Of a DNA stretch of 62,000 nucleotides, positions 34,905 to 46,890 are shown one piece after another. Source of the stretch: Phoronis australis (Eukaryota; Phoronida; Phoronidae); contig NMRA01000183.1 of the NCBI GenBank assembly GCA_002633005.1, positions 14,426-76,425 of the forward strand, written 5' to 3'. Below the pieces are notes generated by a model. The model saw only the letters and a list, made by a program, of their open reading frames with translations. It did no database searches and was not told the origin of the DNA. Numbering within the stretch: position 1 is the first letter of the stretch; every line of letters starts with the position of its first letter. A program made the position numbers and the translations under genes.

Positions 34905-35643
34905 GAAAGCGTATTTTTTTTCACATTTATTTTACAGCATAAGTATACAATGCCTTAACATTTTCATATAGCAAAGACGAAAATTAAAGGAATGTCAAGC
35001 AACGAGTATTATTCCTTATCAACACGTATTTTATACAAAAAATATACCTTGACCAATCAGAGCTACATGTAATTTACAGCTCATTCGCTGTCTAAAATGA
35101 CAAGGAAAGATGCTTCAGTCAAAGCCACCTCCTTGATTGGACAATATCATTTCGGAGCCATATCTTTGCAACCAATTCCTGATGAATGGAGTCCAATTCT
35201 ATTGACCTCGTCCATGTGCTTGTTATCACTTTCCTTTAATCATTACTGCGTGAATTGTAAATGTTTCAACCTTTCCAACGCCTCTCCTCAACAACACGAT
35301 GTGAGCTACTTCCCATTATCAACTTGTGAATTGATTGGAACCTTAAAACCCTCTGTGTTTCAACAACACTCAGATACTTGGAGCATTTTGAAGCTCTACA
35401 GCTAAGTGTCAATAAGTATTAGTCCTAGGAATGTGAGTTGCAATGAAAGTGACCATTTACAGCCTCCGTGACTGAAGGACGATTTGGAGAGTGTAGTTTG
35501 TGAACCTGTGAACAAATACAAGTAAAGCCACCGTAGGGTCACATTGATACAATCGAAACAAAATAGTACACGCATGAAAGTTCTGCTAATTAAGTCTTAT
35601 TTTCACATCGCTAGTTCCATTGAAACACGAAACTCTTTTGCAT

Positions 35644-37596
35644 TTACATGCTAGGGGCGTGTTTCACATTCACCTCAACATGAGCCATGTAGTGTTTCCC
35701 TTTAATAAACCGGATCCCACGAGATAGCCTCTTCTTCATGATACGATGCAGCAGGTTGACGCAATACTTTTCATATTCCAAAGCCACGTCGAGCTGATGA
35801 AGGTGTACAACCATTTCTCTGCGTTGGGACAATCGTCCGACCGCTTCCGACATTAAGGCGATCAAGAAGTTGAACATCATTACTGGAATTACCAGTACGA
35901 AGCCAACGTGGACAAACATGGGAGATAACTTGTCGCTGGTCTGAACTGAAACCATATTGAGCGTGAGAAGGAAAGTACTGTATAGACTACTGTCCATAGC
36001 AACAAATGCGGGATTAATTCCAATCAAAATTATATGGAACACGAGAGCAAAAGAGAAAACTAAAAACAGAAGGATTATAAAAAACTTCACCACAACTGTA
36101 ACCATTCTTTGAAAAGCTATAACGTAAAAACTTATGAAGCTAATGGGCTGCACGTAGTACATGAATGACCAAACACTCGTTATACACCACATAATTGTGA
36201 GAATTTCAATTTGAGGCAAAAAGCACATCGAGTAACCCAACAGAGTAATCCATGCTATAAAGGCATCAAATTGAATACAGTACTTTAGGACGTCATTCCG
36301 CACCACACGATTAGGTTTCCCGGATAATCGAAAAAAATCTCGATTTTCAAATTTTCTGGAAAATGCCATATCATGTCCTAGCAAAATACCGTTCTGAACA
36401 AGCCCGTTGTAAATTGATATGAAAACAGACAACACAATGTTAATGGCTTCGTTATTTACAATCCTAGTTGAACTCCTCTTAGATGAACAGCTTAAGGATT
36501 CAAGACTAGCTTCGGTGTGATTGTACGTTAGAGAAGCGTTGTCCCTAACGTCTGTGCGGTTATACATTAAAGTAGCGTTGTTTGATGAGACATTGTCTTC
36601 GTGAACAAGATATGGAATGTAATAAACGAACATCATAAAAAGATATACGGCACACATAGCTAGACGAACTGCTAGTGCTATCAAATATACAGGAAATGTT
36701 TGCTTAGTGACACACTCTGCAGCCGGTTTAAGGAACTTTAAGTACTCATCATTGTAATCATCATTGTCTAAACTGTCAAAACCAACACGTTTAACAACTA
36801 ATCTCAGTGGTGAACGATGAATTCGAGTTGCATTTGCCCCATAATAGTCTGTCACGTCGTGCAAATACGTCATTTCGAGACCATGTTCTTCCGTCATACG
36901 GTAGACATTTTCTGTGTTGTAAATGGAACTAAAAAGCTTAAAACATCCAAGCCGCGCCGCTAATTCCAAAGGCCGAAAGTCTTCCAAGTTCTCTTTTAAC
37001 AACATGTTTTTCAAAGATAGTCCGTTGTCTTGTCGGATATAAAAGGACTTGATAGTCTCGTATACGCCGCTGAAATAATGTTCAGATTCAGGCCAAGCAC
37101 TTCCGAAAACAGCAATCATGTGAAAGATGTTGTTACCCCCGTCTTCCAATTCGTCAGACAAGTCGACACCAAATTCAAGCAAAGCCATCACGAGCTCAGT
37201 AGACTTGGACATGACAGCTAGCGTGAAAGGACACGTTATAACGTCAGGAAACGCTCGTAGAAGGAAGCGCCTGTCGTACGAGTTGTGAGAAAGATTCAGT
37301 TTCCCGTTGGCAATGTTTGTCTCATCTGCTGACAGTTTGAGATGTAGAAGGCCTTTACGAGCAGGTGAATCTAGTTTATTCAGTATCACTCTAGCCTGAA
37401 CGTGGTCTCCATCTCTCAAAGCGCGAAACCAGACTTTGTGCAAAGGTTCCCAATCTTCCAATTGCTCAAAATTCACCTCATCGGACTTGTCGACGACCGT
37501 ATCCGCTGGTATTGGGACCACAGCGTTGTGGAAACCTCTAAAACGTGACATTTCCATTAGTTGATTCACGGTCGGACCGTGCTTGCGATCCCGCAT
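35644..37596 (-). CDS. TRP-like cation channel with short ankyrin region (copy 1)
   Basis: A 650-aa product from the first in-frame ATG (37596). The frame stays open to 37692 but without an ATG, so an upstream exon is possible. The N-terminus holds at least two ankyrin-like stretches (PFTLAVMSKSTELVMALLEF near 123-142; RPLELAARLGCFKLF near 208-222). The membrane part has S1 at about 300-328, an extracellular loop with four N-glycosylation sequons (about 339-361), S2 about 385-403, S3 443-461, S4 465-483, S5 501-525, a pore loop 533-557 and S6 560-581 ending MMFNFLIALMSEAVGRL, a TRP-type S6/TRP-box signature. A basic tail follows. The pore lacks a recognisable GMGD-type TRPV filter, so ion selectivity cannot be inferred. 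Probably a sensory cation channel. The reading frame has no interruption, unlike copy 2. Confidence 0.85.
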   Translation of the reverse strand: MRDRKHGPTVNQLMEMSRFRGFHNAVVPIPADTVVDKSDEVNFEQLEDWEPLHKVWFRALRDGDHVQARVILNKLDSPARKGLLHLKLSADETNIANGKLNLSHNSYDRRFLLRAFPDVITCPFTLAVMSKSTELVMALLEFGVDLSDELEDGGNNIFHMIAVFGSAWPESEHYFSGVYETIKSFYIRQDNGLSLKNMLLKENLEDFRPLELAARLGCFKLFSSIYNTENVYRMTEEHGLEMTYLHDVTDYYGANATRIHRSPLRLVVKRVGFDSLDNDDYNDEYLKFLKPAAECVTKQTFPVYLIALAVRLAMCAVYLFMMFVYYIPYLVHEDNVSSNNATLMYNRTDVRDNASLTYNHTEASLESLSCSSKRSSTRIVNNEAINIVLSVFISIYNGLVQNGILLGHDMAFSRKFENRDFFRLSGKPNRVVRNDVLKYCIQFDAFIAWITLLGYSMCFLPQIEILTIMWCITSVWSFMYYVQPISFISFYVIAFQRMVTVVVKFFIILLFLVFSFALVFHIILIGINPAFVAMDSSLYSTFLLTLNMVSVQTSDKLSPMFVHVGFVLVIPVMMFNFLIALMSEAVGRLSQRREMVVHLHQLDVALEYEKYCVNLLHRIMKKRLSRGIRFIKGKHYMAHVEVNVKHAPSM

Positions 37597-40500
37597 CAAC
37601 AGGTTTAGCAATGTTAGTTCGCAAACATGCGCACGTTTATTTATTGGCCAATGCAAATGTGTTTGATTAGTAAACGATGGTGTCTTTTTCACTGTTTAAA
37701 CAGTATCGAAGGTCAACGGTCACCCGCCAACTAATGGCGCTGCGCAGGTCGATGAAAAGAAGCAATAGCCCTGGCCTTGAATTGCCACGAATAAAAACAT
37801 TCTCACATTATTACAGTTAATATCGTTGTGATTGTTTATTATCAAAACATACTTGTTTTCGGGTTGTCAACTTAACGTCTTTGGTACAAATTTAGATAGT
37901 AGAAGAGTTGACATACAATATCATGGATTTACAGTATTTAGTCATGATCAATACGTGTATGTGCTACAATAAAGCATTTCCTCCATTTCAATAGCTTAAA
38001 ATGGGGGTGCCGTTTGAAGGCCAAATAATGCAACTGTTTCAAGTTTGTTAAAGATAGCTCTTTACTTCACATTAGCTAACAGCGGATTGTAGCGCAGTTT
38101 AGTTCAGTTGAACAACAAGCTCAAATAATTTCCATTATGTAACGCTCCAATTATTTTCAAACTTAAATGAATTCAACATGATTTTTTACTTTACTTTTTC
38201 TAAATGGTCGCCGCATGGAGTGGCACCTGATTACTGCATGATGGGTACTAGCTCATCTGACATCATACGTAATCAGGTTTCTGCTTAGGACATTTTTTTA
38301 ATTTAGTAGTAAAACCAGGCAAACACAAGCAGTTTTGAAAGTTACGTAATATAAATAATTAAGTTATTTATTTCGACTAACGAAACTCATCTGGTGTTCT
38401 AAGTTAGAGAGTGCAAAAAATAGTGACATTAACTGAAACACAAACCACTTCTAAGTGGCAAAGTTTCAATTTCGTACATATAGCAAAAATTGATGATGAA
38501 TTTAATTTCACTATCGGTGATCATTCTTTGATTAACCACAGTCGTTTTGGAACTGAATCAATGATCTAAATACAACGTGGGTATTATTTATCCTTAGCAA
38601 CATTTGACTTAAATTAGATGCCATAGAAATATATTCTAATCAAGTAAAATCTTGTTTCTTTAACTAAAACTCGTTGTTTCAACAATTACCCATTCAAAAT
38701 CTGCTTGCTAATTAAGTCACTGCACAGACCGAATAGTCGTAGGATGTCTTTGTTTTTGTTTGTTGTCCTTTACTCCCAATTTTGTTGATATAAATTAATG
38801 TCAAGTCGATGATAAATCATAGCGTCGTTCCTTGAAATTTCTTTATTTTGCATTGATCATTCCGCAAAGATGAGAAAATATCACAAGTTATATCACTTGA
38901 TAAAAGCTTTAATGAAAAAATATCAACCGTTAGAACTGCTTAAGACGAGTCATAACTTATACCCAGCCAAAATTTCCGTAACTTATGAACGTAGCATTCC
39001 ATTCAATATACGGGGACTCACTTGCCTTTAAACCCTGTTCATTAAACCGCAAACACGTACTCATAAATCCGGGCTCACGTATCCAAAATGTTGTTTAACA
39101 GACTCACAGCCACGATACACGCCTCAAGCACCATACTACGACTTTGGCTCATGTAAATGCGATCCAAGTACCCCAAGAAAGAAACTAGAGTTACGTGCAT
39201 GTTTTGGCATGGCTCGACAAACAATCTGTTTTCTACAAAATTGGAAATCCTCTACCTACTGGAGCAGCCGAAACAAAACGTACCTGGGTTATGAAACAAT
39301 CATCCTCTATTCTACTCACGTGACCTTCGCAAGAATTCACGATCCCATATTAAAAAATCGTTGTTCAAAAAGGCCCATAGCCTGTGGTATTGAACAGTTT
39401 GTGTCCTGACAATAGCAAAGGAGATGTCAATTGAGATCGAGTGGGTCAACAAAAAAGACGAGTGAGTAAAAAACGTTTTAAGAGAAAAGACCTTACAGTA
39501 GTTTTCAACATCACATGGACAACTTCAATATCCGAGGACATTTTAACTTTCAGAACCATGACAAAATAATTATTCATTTCTGTTGGAGAAGAAACCGCTT
39601 TAACTTCGGCTAAATTTCGAAAAGTGTTGCTCCACGCATTTTCTCGAAATTGCGATAACTGGACTTAGAAATCCATAAGCAAATGAAAGATTAGCCGCCA
39701 ACATCAGTTTAACTCTGATCAAAATTGACTTTTAAATTATATAAATGATCAACTAAATTACCAAATAATTCTGGCACAGTGTCCGTCATCAAAGTTGGTC
39801 ATAATCTGACAAAGTTCTCAATTGGTATGCTTAGCTAATTTGGGGAAACTACTGTGCCGAGTTGATGATCGGATTGCAGATCGCAATTTGAGAGATAAAC
39901 TGAACGTGGAAACGAATAGCAAAATTTCCAATGTTTTATTGGAGCACTAATAAACCTGTGGACTTGTAATTGCATACCGCGCGTTTTGGCTATCCATTGG
40001 ATTGCGACATACTGTATGTACCTCGTACAAATCGAGCTTCACGAGACCTTTTCCAATTGTTTATTTTAATGGATGCATGATAGGCCTTGCATTCTTCGTG
40101 GCATGTACATCTCAACATTTGTTTAACCAGTTGGCAACGCTGTACTGTGATTTCATTGAGAAGGGAAGTAATTGTATGAATCAACGGATATCGCTTAATT
40201 TAGCGAAATGGCAAACGTCCAAGTTTTTTACAGTCTGATAGTTATTCTGTGTTAACTTCAATTAGAGTTTAATTGATGAAACTCTCCATGATACCTCAAT
40301 CGCTTTACAAATATTTGAAGACAATGTTCGTCCCGGTCTCAAACAAATGTTTATTTAACTCGAACGGGTTCACCACTTATTAACATAATTGTGCTGATTA
40401 CATCGATGATGCTGAACGATCTTGTTAATGGTAAGGTACTCTAGATATGGACGAAAGAGATGAAGATGACTATGATGACGACGGTGATGGTGATTGTGAT
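37597..40500. other. 5' flank of TRP copy 1
   Basis: No coding domain seen, but much of it is conserved in order with 54460-57080 in copy 2. The promoter should lie here; I cannot place it. Ends in a GAT/ATG-rich simple stretch. Confidence 0.4.
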
Positions 40501-41212
40501 CCGATGAAGAACTCCAAGAAATATACACCTTTAAGGCTCGATGCTTAGTATTACGTCAATGGGTATTTTTTCGAATTTATTTCACATTATAATTATACAA
40601 CATCTTGACATTATCAGATATGTTACGGTTTTATACAGTACAGACAATAACAAAGCAGAATAGAATATCATGGCAGTTACAGTCGTTGACCTGGAAAGAC
40701 ACTTAATCTAATTTTAGTCATTTTACGACATATGATCTTCTTTTTTGTCAACCAATCAATTTATTTACAAATAAGGTCTTGTCCTATACTCTAGTTAACT
40801 TACAATAATAAAGGAGACATGTCCACTTGTTCCCTGTGGATAGTGGCAAGGAACAACAAACGTCAAAAGCTGAGTTTGAACCGTTGGCTCCAATATTTTC
40901 ATTAATGGTTCTTGAAAGGTCCAGGTTGTTTTTAATACACACTTGTGTTCATAGACTTAAGATATTAAACATGCACGTGCATACATGTAGGCCTAGTCTC
41001 GTATCATACCGCTTTCTCGCGTGTTTCTCGGGTCAATGTTGCGCATTCTAGTTCTTAGTGTACACAATGATTACACTCAAACAAATTGACGTTCATTTCC
41101 AATTTGTGACAGGCAACAGCATGTTCTTATTTCTGACGTTTCTACATCTCTGAACCATCACGTGAGAAACATAAGACTAAAATTAAAAGAATATATGGAG
41201 CAACGAGTAAGA

Positions 41213-41367
41213 TTCCTTACCGAGATATATTTGATTCCTTACCGAGATATATTTGATTCCTTACCGAGATATATTTGATTCCTTACCGAGATATATTTGA
41301 TTCCTTACCGAGATATATTTGATTCCTTACCGAGATATATTTGATTCCTTACCGAGATATATTTCAT
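41213..41367. repeat. 22-bp tandem repeat, seven copies
   Basis: TTCCTTACCGAGATATATTT plus GA, repeated almost perfectly. Copy 1 has a single diverged unit at the matching place (about 35011), so expansion followed the segmental duplication. Confidence 0.95.
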
Positions 41368-41566
41368 ACAAAGAATATTGCTTAATGAACCTTAGCTATC
41401 ATTAACGACTAAGTTTCAACATTGCAAAACATGTCTCACTTGCTGTCAAATTGACAAAAGGCGATGCTTCAGTCAAAGTCTTGGTTGCGCAATATCATTT
41501 CGAAATAATGACTTTGCAATCTATACCTGACAGATTAACGTCAGTTTATATACCTTACCGACCTCG

Positions 41567-42330
41567 TGTGATATAATGAGTCACTGCAGTAAACGTGCAT
41601 GCAAACATGTCTTAGTCTATTCCCAGGGGATGTGTATACTTCTGTGGTAGTTGAGATTCCTAAGGGATGTACATACCTCTAGAGTGGAAATTATACGGAG
41701 ATTCCTCAGAGGATAGGCATATCCCTGGTGTAGCAAATCTGAGAAGAGTGGCAGTTATGCAAGAATTTTCTATAGGATAGTTAATTAGCTGGTTGTAAGA
41801 GAGATGTACTAAAAGAGGTGGGACCATCACGTGATGGCTCCAAAGGTGTTGTATAAGGCACTGACAGAGCAGACCGACCAGACCGAACCGAACAGGCCAA
41901 CTCGGATTTTCGAAAACTGCGAAGACACGATCTCCGAACAGTGAACGGCAAAGACGAGAGCCAGGACCAGACGAAAAACCACGTATCAAGTCGAAAGTGT
42001 GTAACTGAGGTATAGATGTTTAACACAAGTGTTGGTCTCAGCCTGTTAGTGAATTCGAACCAGTCTAGTGATTGTTCTAGAGGGTTAGTTTTGTTGCGAC
42101 TTGTAATGTGTTTACGTGTGCGGTTGCTACTGGTAACTAGTGGCATTGTTGTTTAGTACTTTCTCTAGCAGTGATATCTCGTCTCAATCAGTTAGTCGTC
42201 AGTCTCGCAACTTATTGTAACTAATTGTTTGTAAATCACAACGCTTCAAATTAATAGACGTATTTTATTGGTTGAGGTATTTGTGTGTTGTTTTAATTAC
42301 TACCACGTGCGCGCCATCTGTAGGCCTTTT
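41567..42330 (+). repeat. Long terminal repeat, plus orientation
   Basis: It begins TGTGATATAATGAG exactly where copy 2 loses its match to copy 1 (after GACCTCG). It is the inverted partner of 42491-43258, about 95% or more identical by eye over roughly 730 bp. The inner end reads CCATCTGTAGGCC and runs into a TGG-starting primer-site candidate, so this behaves as a 5' LTR. Its extreme end lacks the GCAACA seen in the other LTR. Confidence 0.85.
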
Positions 42331-42490
42331 TGGTGTCGCTCCGGCCCGGATTTTATCCGGTGTGTGGGTTTTGAGACTGACTTTATCGTGAACGAGACGA
42401 AATATCTAAATAGGTCAGAAGTTAGCATAATCTGATCACTGAGCAGTATGGCACATCAGCAACAAGCTACTCGTGTGGTGTAATGATTGG
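42331..42490 (+). other. Primer-binding-site candidate and 5' leader fragment
   Basis: Directly after the plus LTR comes TGGTGTCGCTCCGGCC, a TGG-starting sequence placed where a tRNA primer site belongs; I cannot assign the tRNA securely. About 110 bases later an ATG (near 42448) could be the start of gag, but a stop follows after a few codons, at the join to the opposite LTR. Confidence 0.5.
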
Positions 42491-43258
42491 TGTTGCGGCC
42501 GACAGATGGCGCGCACGTGGTAGTACTTAAAACAACACACGAATACCTCAACCAATAAAATACGTCTATTAATTTGAAGCGTTGTGATTTACAAACAATT
42601 AGTTACAATAAGTTGCGAGACTGACGACTATAACTGCTTGAGACGAGATATCACTGCTAGAGAAAGTACTAAACAACAATGCCACTAGTTACCAGTAGCA
42701 ACCGCACACGTAAACACATTACAAGTCGCAACAGATCTAACCCTCTAGAACAATCGCTAGACTGGTTCAAATTGACTAAAAGGCTGAGACCAACACCTGT
42801 GATAAACATCTATACCTCAGTTACACACTTTCGACTTGATACGTGGTTTTTCGTCTGGTCCTGGCTCTCGTCTCTGCCGTTCACTGTTCGGAGATCGTGT
42901 CTTCGCAGTTTCCGAAGATTCGAGTTGGCCTGTTCGGTTCGGTCTGGTCGGTCTGCTCTGTCAGTGCCTTATACAACACCTTTGGAGCCATCACGTGATG
43001 GTCCCACCTCTTTTAGTACATCTCTCTTATAACCAGCTAATTAACTGTCCTATAGAAAATTCTTGCATAACTGCCACTCTTCTCAGATTTGCTAAACCAG
43101 GGATGTGCCTATCCTCTGAGGAATCTCCGTTTAATTGCCACTCTAGAGGTATGTACATCCCTTAGGAATCTCAACTACCACAGAAGTATACACTTCCCCT
43201 GGGAATAGACTAAGACATGTTTGCATGCACGTGGAGGGCAGTGCCTTTTTATATCACA
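42491..43258 (-). repeat. Long terminal repeat, minus orientation (3' LTR)
   Basis: On the minus strand it starts TGTGATATAAAAAGG and ends GGCCGCAACA (TG...CA ends), 768 bp. A polypurine tract lies immediately upstream, so this is the 3' LTR of the minus-strand element. It faces the plus LTR head to head across about 160 bp. Confidence 0.88.
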
Positions 43259-43276
43259 CTCCCCCCTTTTTTAAGC
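43259..43276 (-). other. Polypurine tract
   Basis: On the minus strand AAAAAAGGGGGGAG abuts the LTR start, as expected for the plus-strand primer of a retroelement. Confidence 0.8.
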
Positions 43277-43716
43277 CAAAAATTTACATAATAAATTTTT
43301 GGGAAGTCGTAGATTTCTCGACAATATAAAGTGTCACCCAGTTGATCGCCATACAACTGCAATAGATTCAAATAAAGTGAATGATAAGACAAGGGAAGTC
43401 ATCAGCCTCCAGATGATCGTTAAACAGGTTAACAAACAGCATTTCACAACGAAATATCAACCACACTAAACTATCCCAACAATTAACATAATAGGAACAC
43501 ACACATATGCTTATGTCACCAACCCCTCATTACATAATCAAATATACCTTATATTTTTTAAAATTATAATTATGTTACAGTTCCCCTCAAACCAAACCTA
43601 CCAAAAATATTTCATATCATTACTAACTAACTAAAACGTGAATGTTTCACCCCAAACTAAACTAACTGGAGGGGTGTACCTGTGGCGTCTGATAGAAGTC
43701 TGCTGCCAACAGACTT

Positions 43717-44064
43717 TCAGGGACGTCCGCTTCTGCTATGGGCATGTTTTGGAGGACGTCCCCCCAGCTCTGTTTCCAAACAGAATATGCCAACCACGTC
43801 AGCCGTACGACTTTGGTTAGCATACCTCACCTGGGCGTACTCCACACCCATTGCGCGCGGGCCGCCCCACGCCTGACTGTCGCACGAGAGCCCCTCGTAC
43901 GTACGGCCCCTTGCGTACTGGACCCCGGCGAAGTCTCTTATCGATAAAATAGTCATGTCAGCGGTCGGGTCCGCTCGAAACATAACCCACTGGCCGTCCA
44001 CCGAGGCATCAAGCCGTAACTTCGGCAGAGTTTTAAACACCACTTCCTGCTGTTGGGCTGTCAT
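43717..44064 (-). CDS. Accessory ORF of the retroelement, unknown function
   Basis: A 115-aa ORF with an ATG in fair context (AACAATGA), between the end of env and the 3' LTR. It is GC-richer than its surroundings and has a balanced composition with three Cys and several aromatic residues. I recognise no family. Position downstream of env suggests a gene expressed from a spliced RNA, or captured host sequence. It could also be decayed sequence, since the rest of the element is broken. Confidence 0.35.
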   Translation of the reverse strand: MTAQQQEVVFKTLPKLRLDASVDGQWVMFRADPTADMTILSIRDFAGVQYARGRTYEGLSCDSQAWGGPRAMGVEYAQVRYANQSRTADVVGIFCLETELGGRPPKHAHSRSGRP

Positions 44065-44252
44065 TGTTTGTGTACCGGGTAATCGTGTTCCTGTAATAGT
44101 TCCATATTTCTTACATATGTTACGTATATCTTGTGACGATTTGGAATGTTAATAACCACCACCTTCCTGACGACTATCTAGCGCACTGTAAGACCTCTAT
44201 TGTAAGGATCGGTAGTAGGCCTACTACTACGGTGTATACTGACTGCTCGAAG

Positions 44253-46604
44253 TCACATGGAGGTTTCCTTCTGGTCCTCTCCAGTTTCCGGATCCAAGGT
44301 AGGATACATACGTCGGACGAATTGCTTCATCTCGATTGGTTTGCCATTCCACTGGGCCGATACGGTCTGGTGTTCGTCAGCACTGGGTTTCTCCCCAGCC
44401 GGTGACGTCTGTCGGGCATCGTTCGGTGCGCTCATGAATGCGAACGCTGGCGGTGCACTGGCAACTGGGCGGCTACCATCCGTTAACACAGGCTGATACT
44501 GTTTACGTATGGCACGTGCAATTTGTCTACGTCTCAACAAAACAATTAACCCCAAAATTAATAGCGATGCTGCTATTCCTAGAGCGACATATAACCAAAA
44601 TTCATTATCGGGGGCCCATGGTTTTGGAATTTCCAAGTCTCGTAAATCAGTGACTAATGTTGATGATTGGTGAGACATTGCGCACAAACTGGACTTAATG
44701 GTCAGGATGATATGCCGGTTAACAAAAGAACACTATGATTCTGTACAAGAAACTATCTTTAGACTGTTTTATTATATGATCGCATTAATATATATACACA
44801 AGTAGCGTGCCCATATAAGGCAAGATATAGCAAAACTGCATTCCAAGACTATAGCATTCCACTAATTAACTCTTATACAACTATTTCTTATGCAATTCTT
44901 ATACAACAATCTCTTATGCAATTCTTATACAATTTCTTATGTAATTTATAATACATCATGGAGATCATCCTCCAACAACTAAACCGTCAAGGGGAATTTC
45001 GGGTAAGTGAGCGAGACGTGGGGGTATTTTTACTTCCACGTGTTTAGGAAAAGCTGCTATATAAGGAGACCACATCGTGAAGGTTCCGAATTCTCAAAAC
45101 TCGAGCGAAGCTATCCGGATGATCGTATCTAGATTCCCTGTGAAAAGTTCCCAGGAGGGTCATAGCTGGGTGTGTGGCCTGGCATCCGTAATCGACGTGT
45201 ATCATATTTACCCCAATGTCCACCGTAACTGATTTAGTGTTAGTGCGACTGCGGTTGCACAGAAGGGCAAACCTTGTAATCTGGTTACTAACTACAGCGT
45301 ACCAGCCAGATCTCAAATATATGGCCTGTGGTAAAGATGTATTTGTTTTAATAAAAACACGACAGGACCTTTTGATAGCATAGCCAAAATTCATGAACAG
45401 AGCCACCACACAATCTTTGCTTAAATTGACAGGGCGTAAAGGTTGTCGGGTCTCACAAAAACTAAGCGACGAGCACGCCTTCATGATGGTATAATCTAGT
45501 AAGGCATACAGTAGGACGTTCGTTCTGGGTTTATGGCTAACGCTGTGGCCTCCAATGAATACTTTGCCAAAATGTGAGAGCGGTTGGAATTAGGGAAGGG
45601 AGCTGGTAGATGAATTTGAAATAATTCCATCCGTGCGTAAGTGTCAATTAATGATATCCGAAATGTGACCAAGATTCGTCCATTTTCCCACGCAGTATGA
45701 CACGGGAGAGACTTATAATATTGGAACAACTCCGTGTCAGGATCAAAAGGTAATTTTAAATGGCGTTGAATATTCGTTCGTATGTCCTTTAATATTTTGC
45801 GTAGTGCTTCTGGCTGAACCACCGCTGGAGTAACTTGTCCCGCAGACACTATTCCTATTTGACTTTCAATGTGAGCTAAATAGCCTAAGGCTTTTTTCCC
45901 TGCCAATTCCAAGTGGTTTAAAATAAGTTCTAAATATATGTAACTTTGGGTGAAGACAGACAAATCCTGTATTTCATCGTGTAGCATATCAGTCACGTTA
46001 TTAAGACGTTGTGCTATTTCATAAGTCGAAAGAATCAAGTCATTCAAGGTCTCTCGGTTTTTATTCACTTCGGTTCTAGTGGCTTTCATTACGGTTATCC
46101 GTTTCAATGCGTTAGTGACGATCCTCTTTTGGTTCCTTACTATCATATCGATTGTTTCCCTAATAGCTTTAACATCATCATCAGTGGCTGTGCCAAATAG
46201 CCAATGACTGATTTTCCCCATAAAAGGCAGGAGACTCCGTTTGCTTCTGTTACCTCGAAATTGGGCCAAAGTGTTATAGCCAGTCAACAACTGGTCTGTG
46301 TCCTCTTTCGTGAATCTGATATCATCAATTTGTTTTCTTAATCTGGAAAAATATTCCAAGAAATTGACATCTTGGGATCAGCGTACTTTTTCTCTATTTG
46401 GGTATACGTATAGTAAGCACGTTCTATGTTCCGTGAAAACTTGGACATGAACTCAGAGAATTCTCCGAGGTCAATGAAACTCGTCACCCACCAGTGTCCC
46501 CACGGACTATAAAATAAATTAATTTTCTCAAAAACTACCCCATTTTTGACAACGACGCATTGCACGATACCAGCCAACAACAGCAAACCTGTCAATCGTT
46601 GCAT
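44253..46604 (-). pseudogene. Env, baculovirus-F/errantivirus-like fusion glycoprotein, broken
   Basis: The first piece (46604-46338) begins with a hydrophobic signal peptide. After a frame change, 46359-45496 contains a furin-type site RSKR followed by a hydrophobic, fusion-peptide-like run with GKISHWLFG and acidic residues, the arrangement found in baculovirus F proteins and gypsy-type Env. A long helical region follows. The third piece (45484-45044) is Cys-rich. An AT-rich stretch with CTTATACAATT-type repeats (about 44700-44960) interrupts the frame. The last piece (44687-44253) carries the transmembrane segment (FWLYVALGIAASLLILGLI) and a basic tail. Frameshifts and this stretch make it non-functional here. 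Confidence 0.75.
44700..44960. repeat. AT-rich stretch with short repeats within env
   Basis: Irregular copies of CTTATGCAATT and CTTATACAA occur here. Coding resemblance to env stops on one side and resumes on the other, so this looks like an insertion or slippage expansion after integration. Confidence 0.5.
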
Positions 46605-46890
46605 TGTCTCTCTGAAACAACAATAATCACTTACTTAACTCACTCCTCATACTACTTAAAGTACTTGCCATGCCGAGAACTGACTCGGATATCCTTAGAT
46701 CAGTTACGTTACGTATGAGTGCCCATGGCTATATCGTTTTCGGGAAACAGTCCCGTCCTTAATATTCAAATAAAAGTATGCTATTAAAGTAGATGGTTCT
46801 GCTGAAATCTGAAACCTTGATTACTTATCGACCATTCTTAAGTGTTTCTAACATCATGCGACACAAATCCAAATAAGCCGCGGGGGAATT

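Larger units (their letters stand above)
34905..40500. repeat. Segmental duplication, copy 1 (about 5.6 kb)
   Basis: The whole block, with TRP-like gene, its 3' flank and about 2.8 kb of 5' flank, recurs in the same orientation at about 40555-57080, where it is split by a 10.3 kb retroelement. Matching landmarks include the segment at 35100-35160 (with 41450-41510), the gene, AATAAAAACATTCTCACATT (37791 and 54558), and a GAT-rich run at the far end (40450-40500 and 57040-57170). The copies abut directly. Confidence 0.9.

Noticed and set aside
35097-35405. 102-aa ORF at the start of the segmental duplication
   Set aside because: The matching part of copy 2 does not keep the frame, so there is no sign of selection for a protein.
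41660-43165. ORFs of 109-121 aa mirrored on both strands
   Set aside because: They lie inside the two inverted LTRs and are the same sequence read twice; LTRs of this family are not expected to code.
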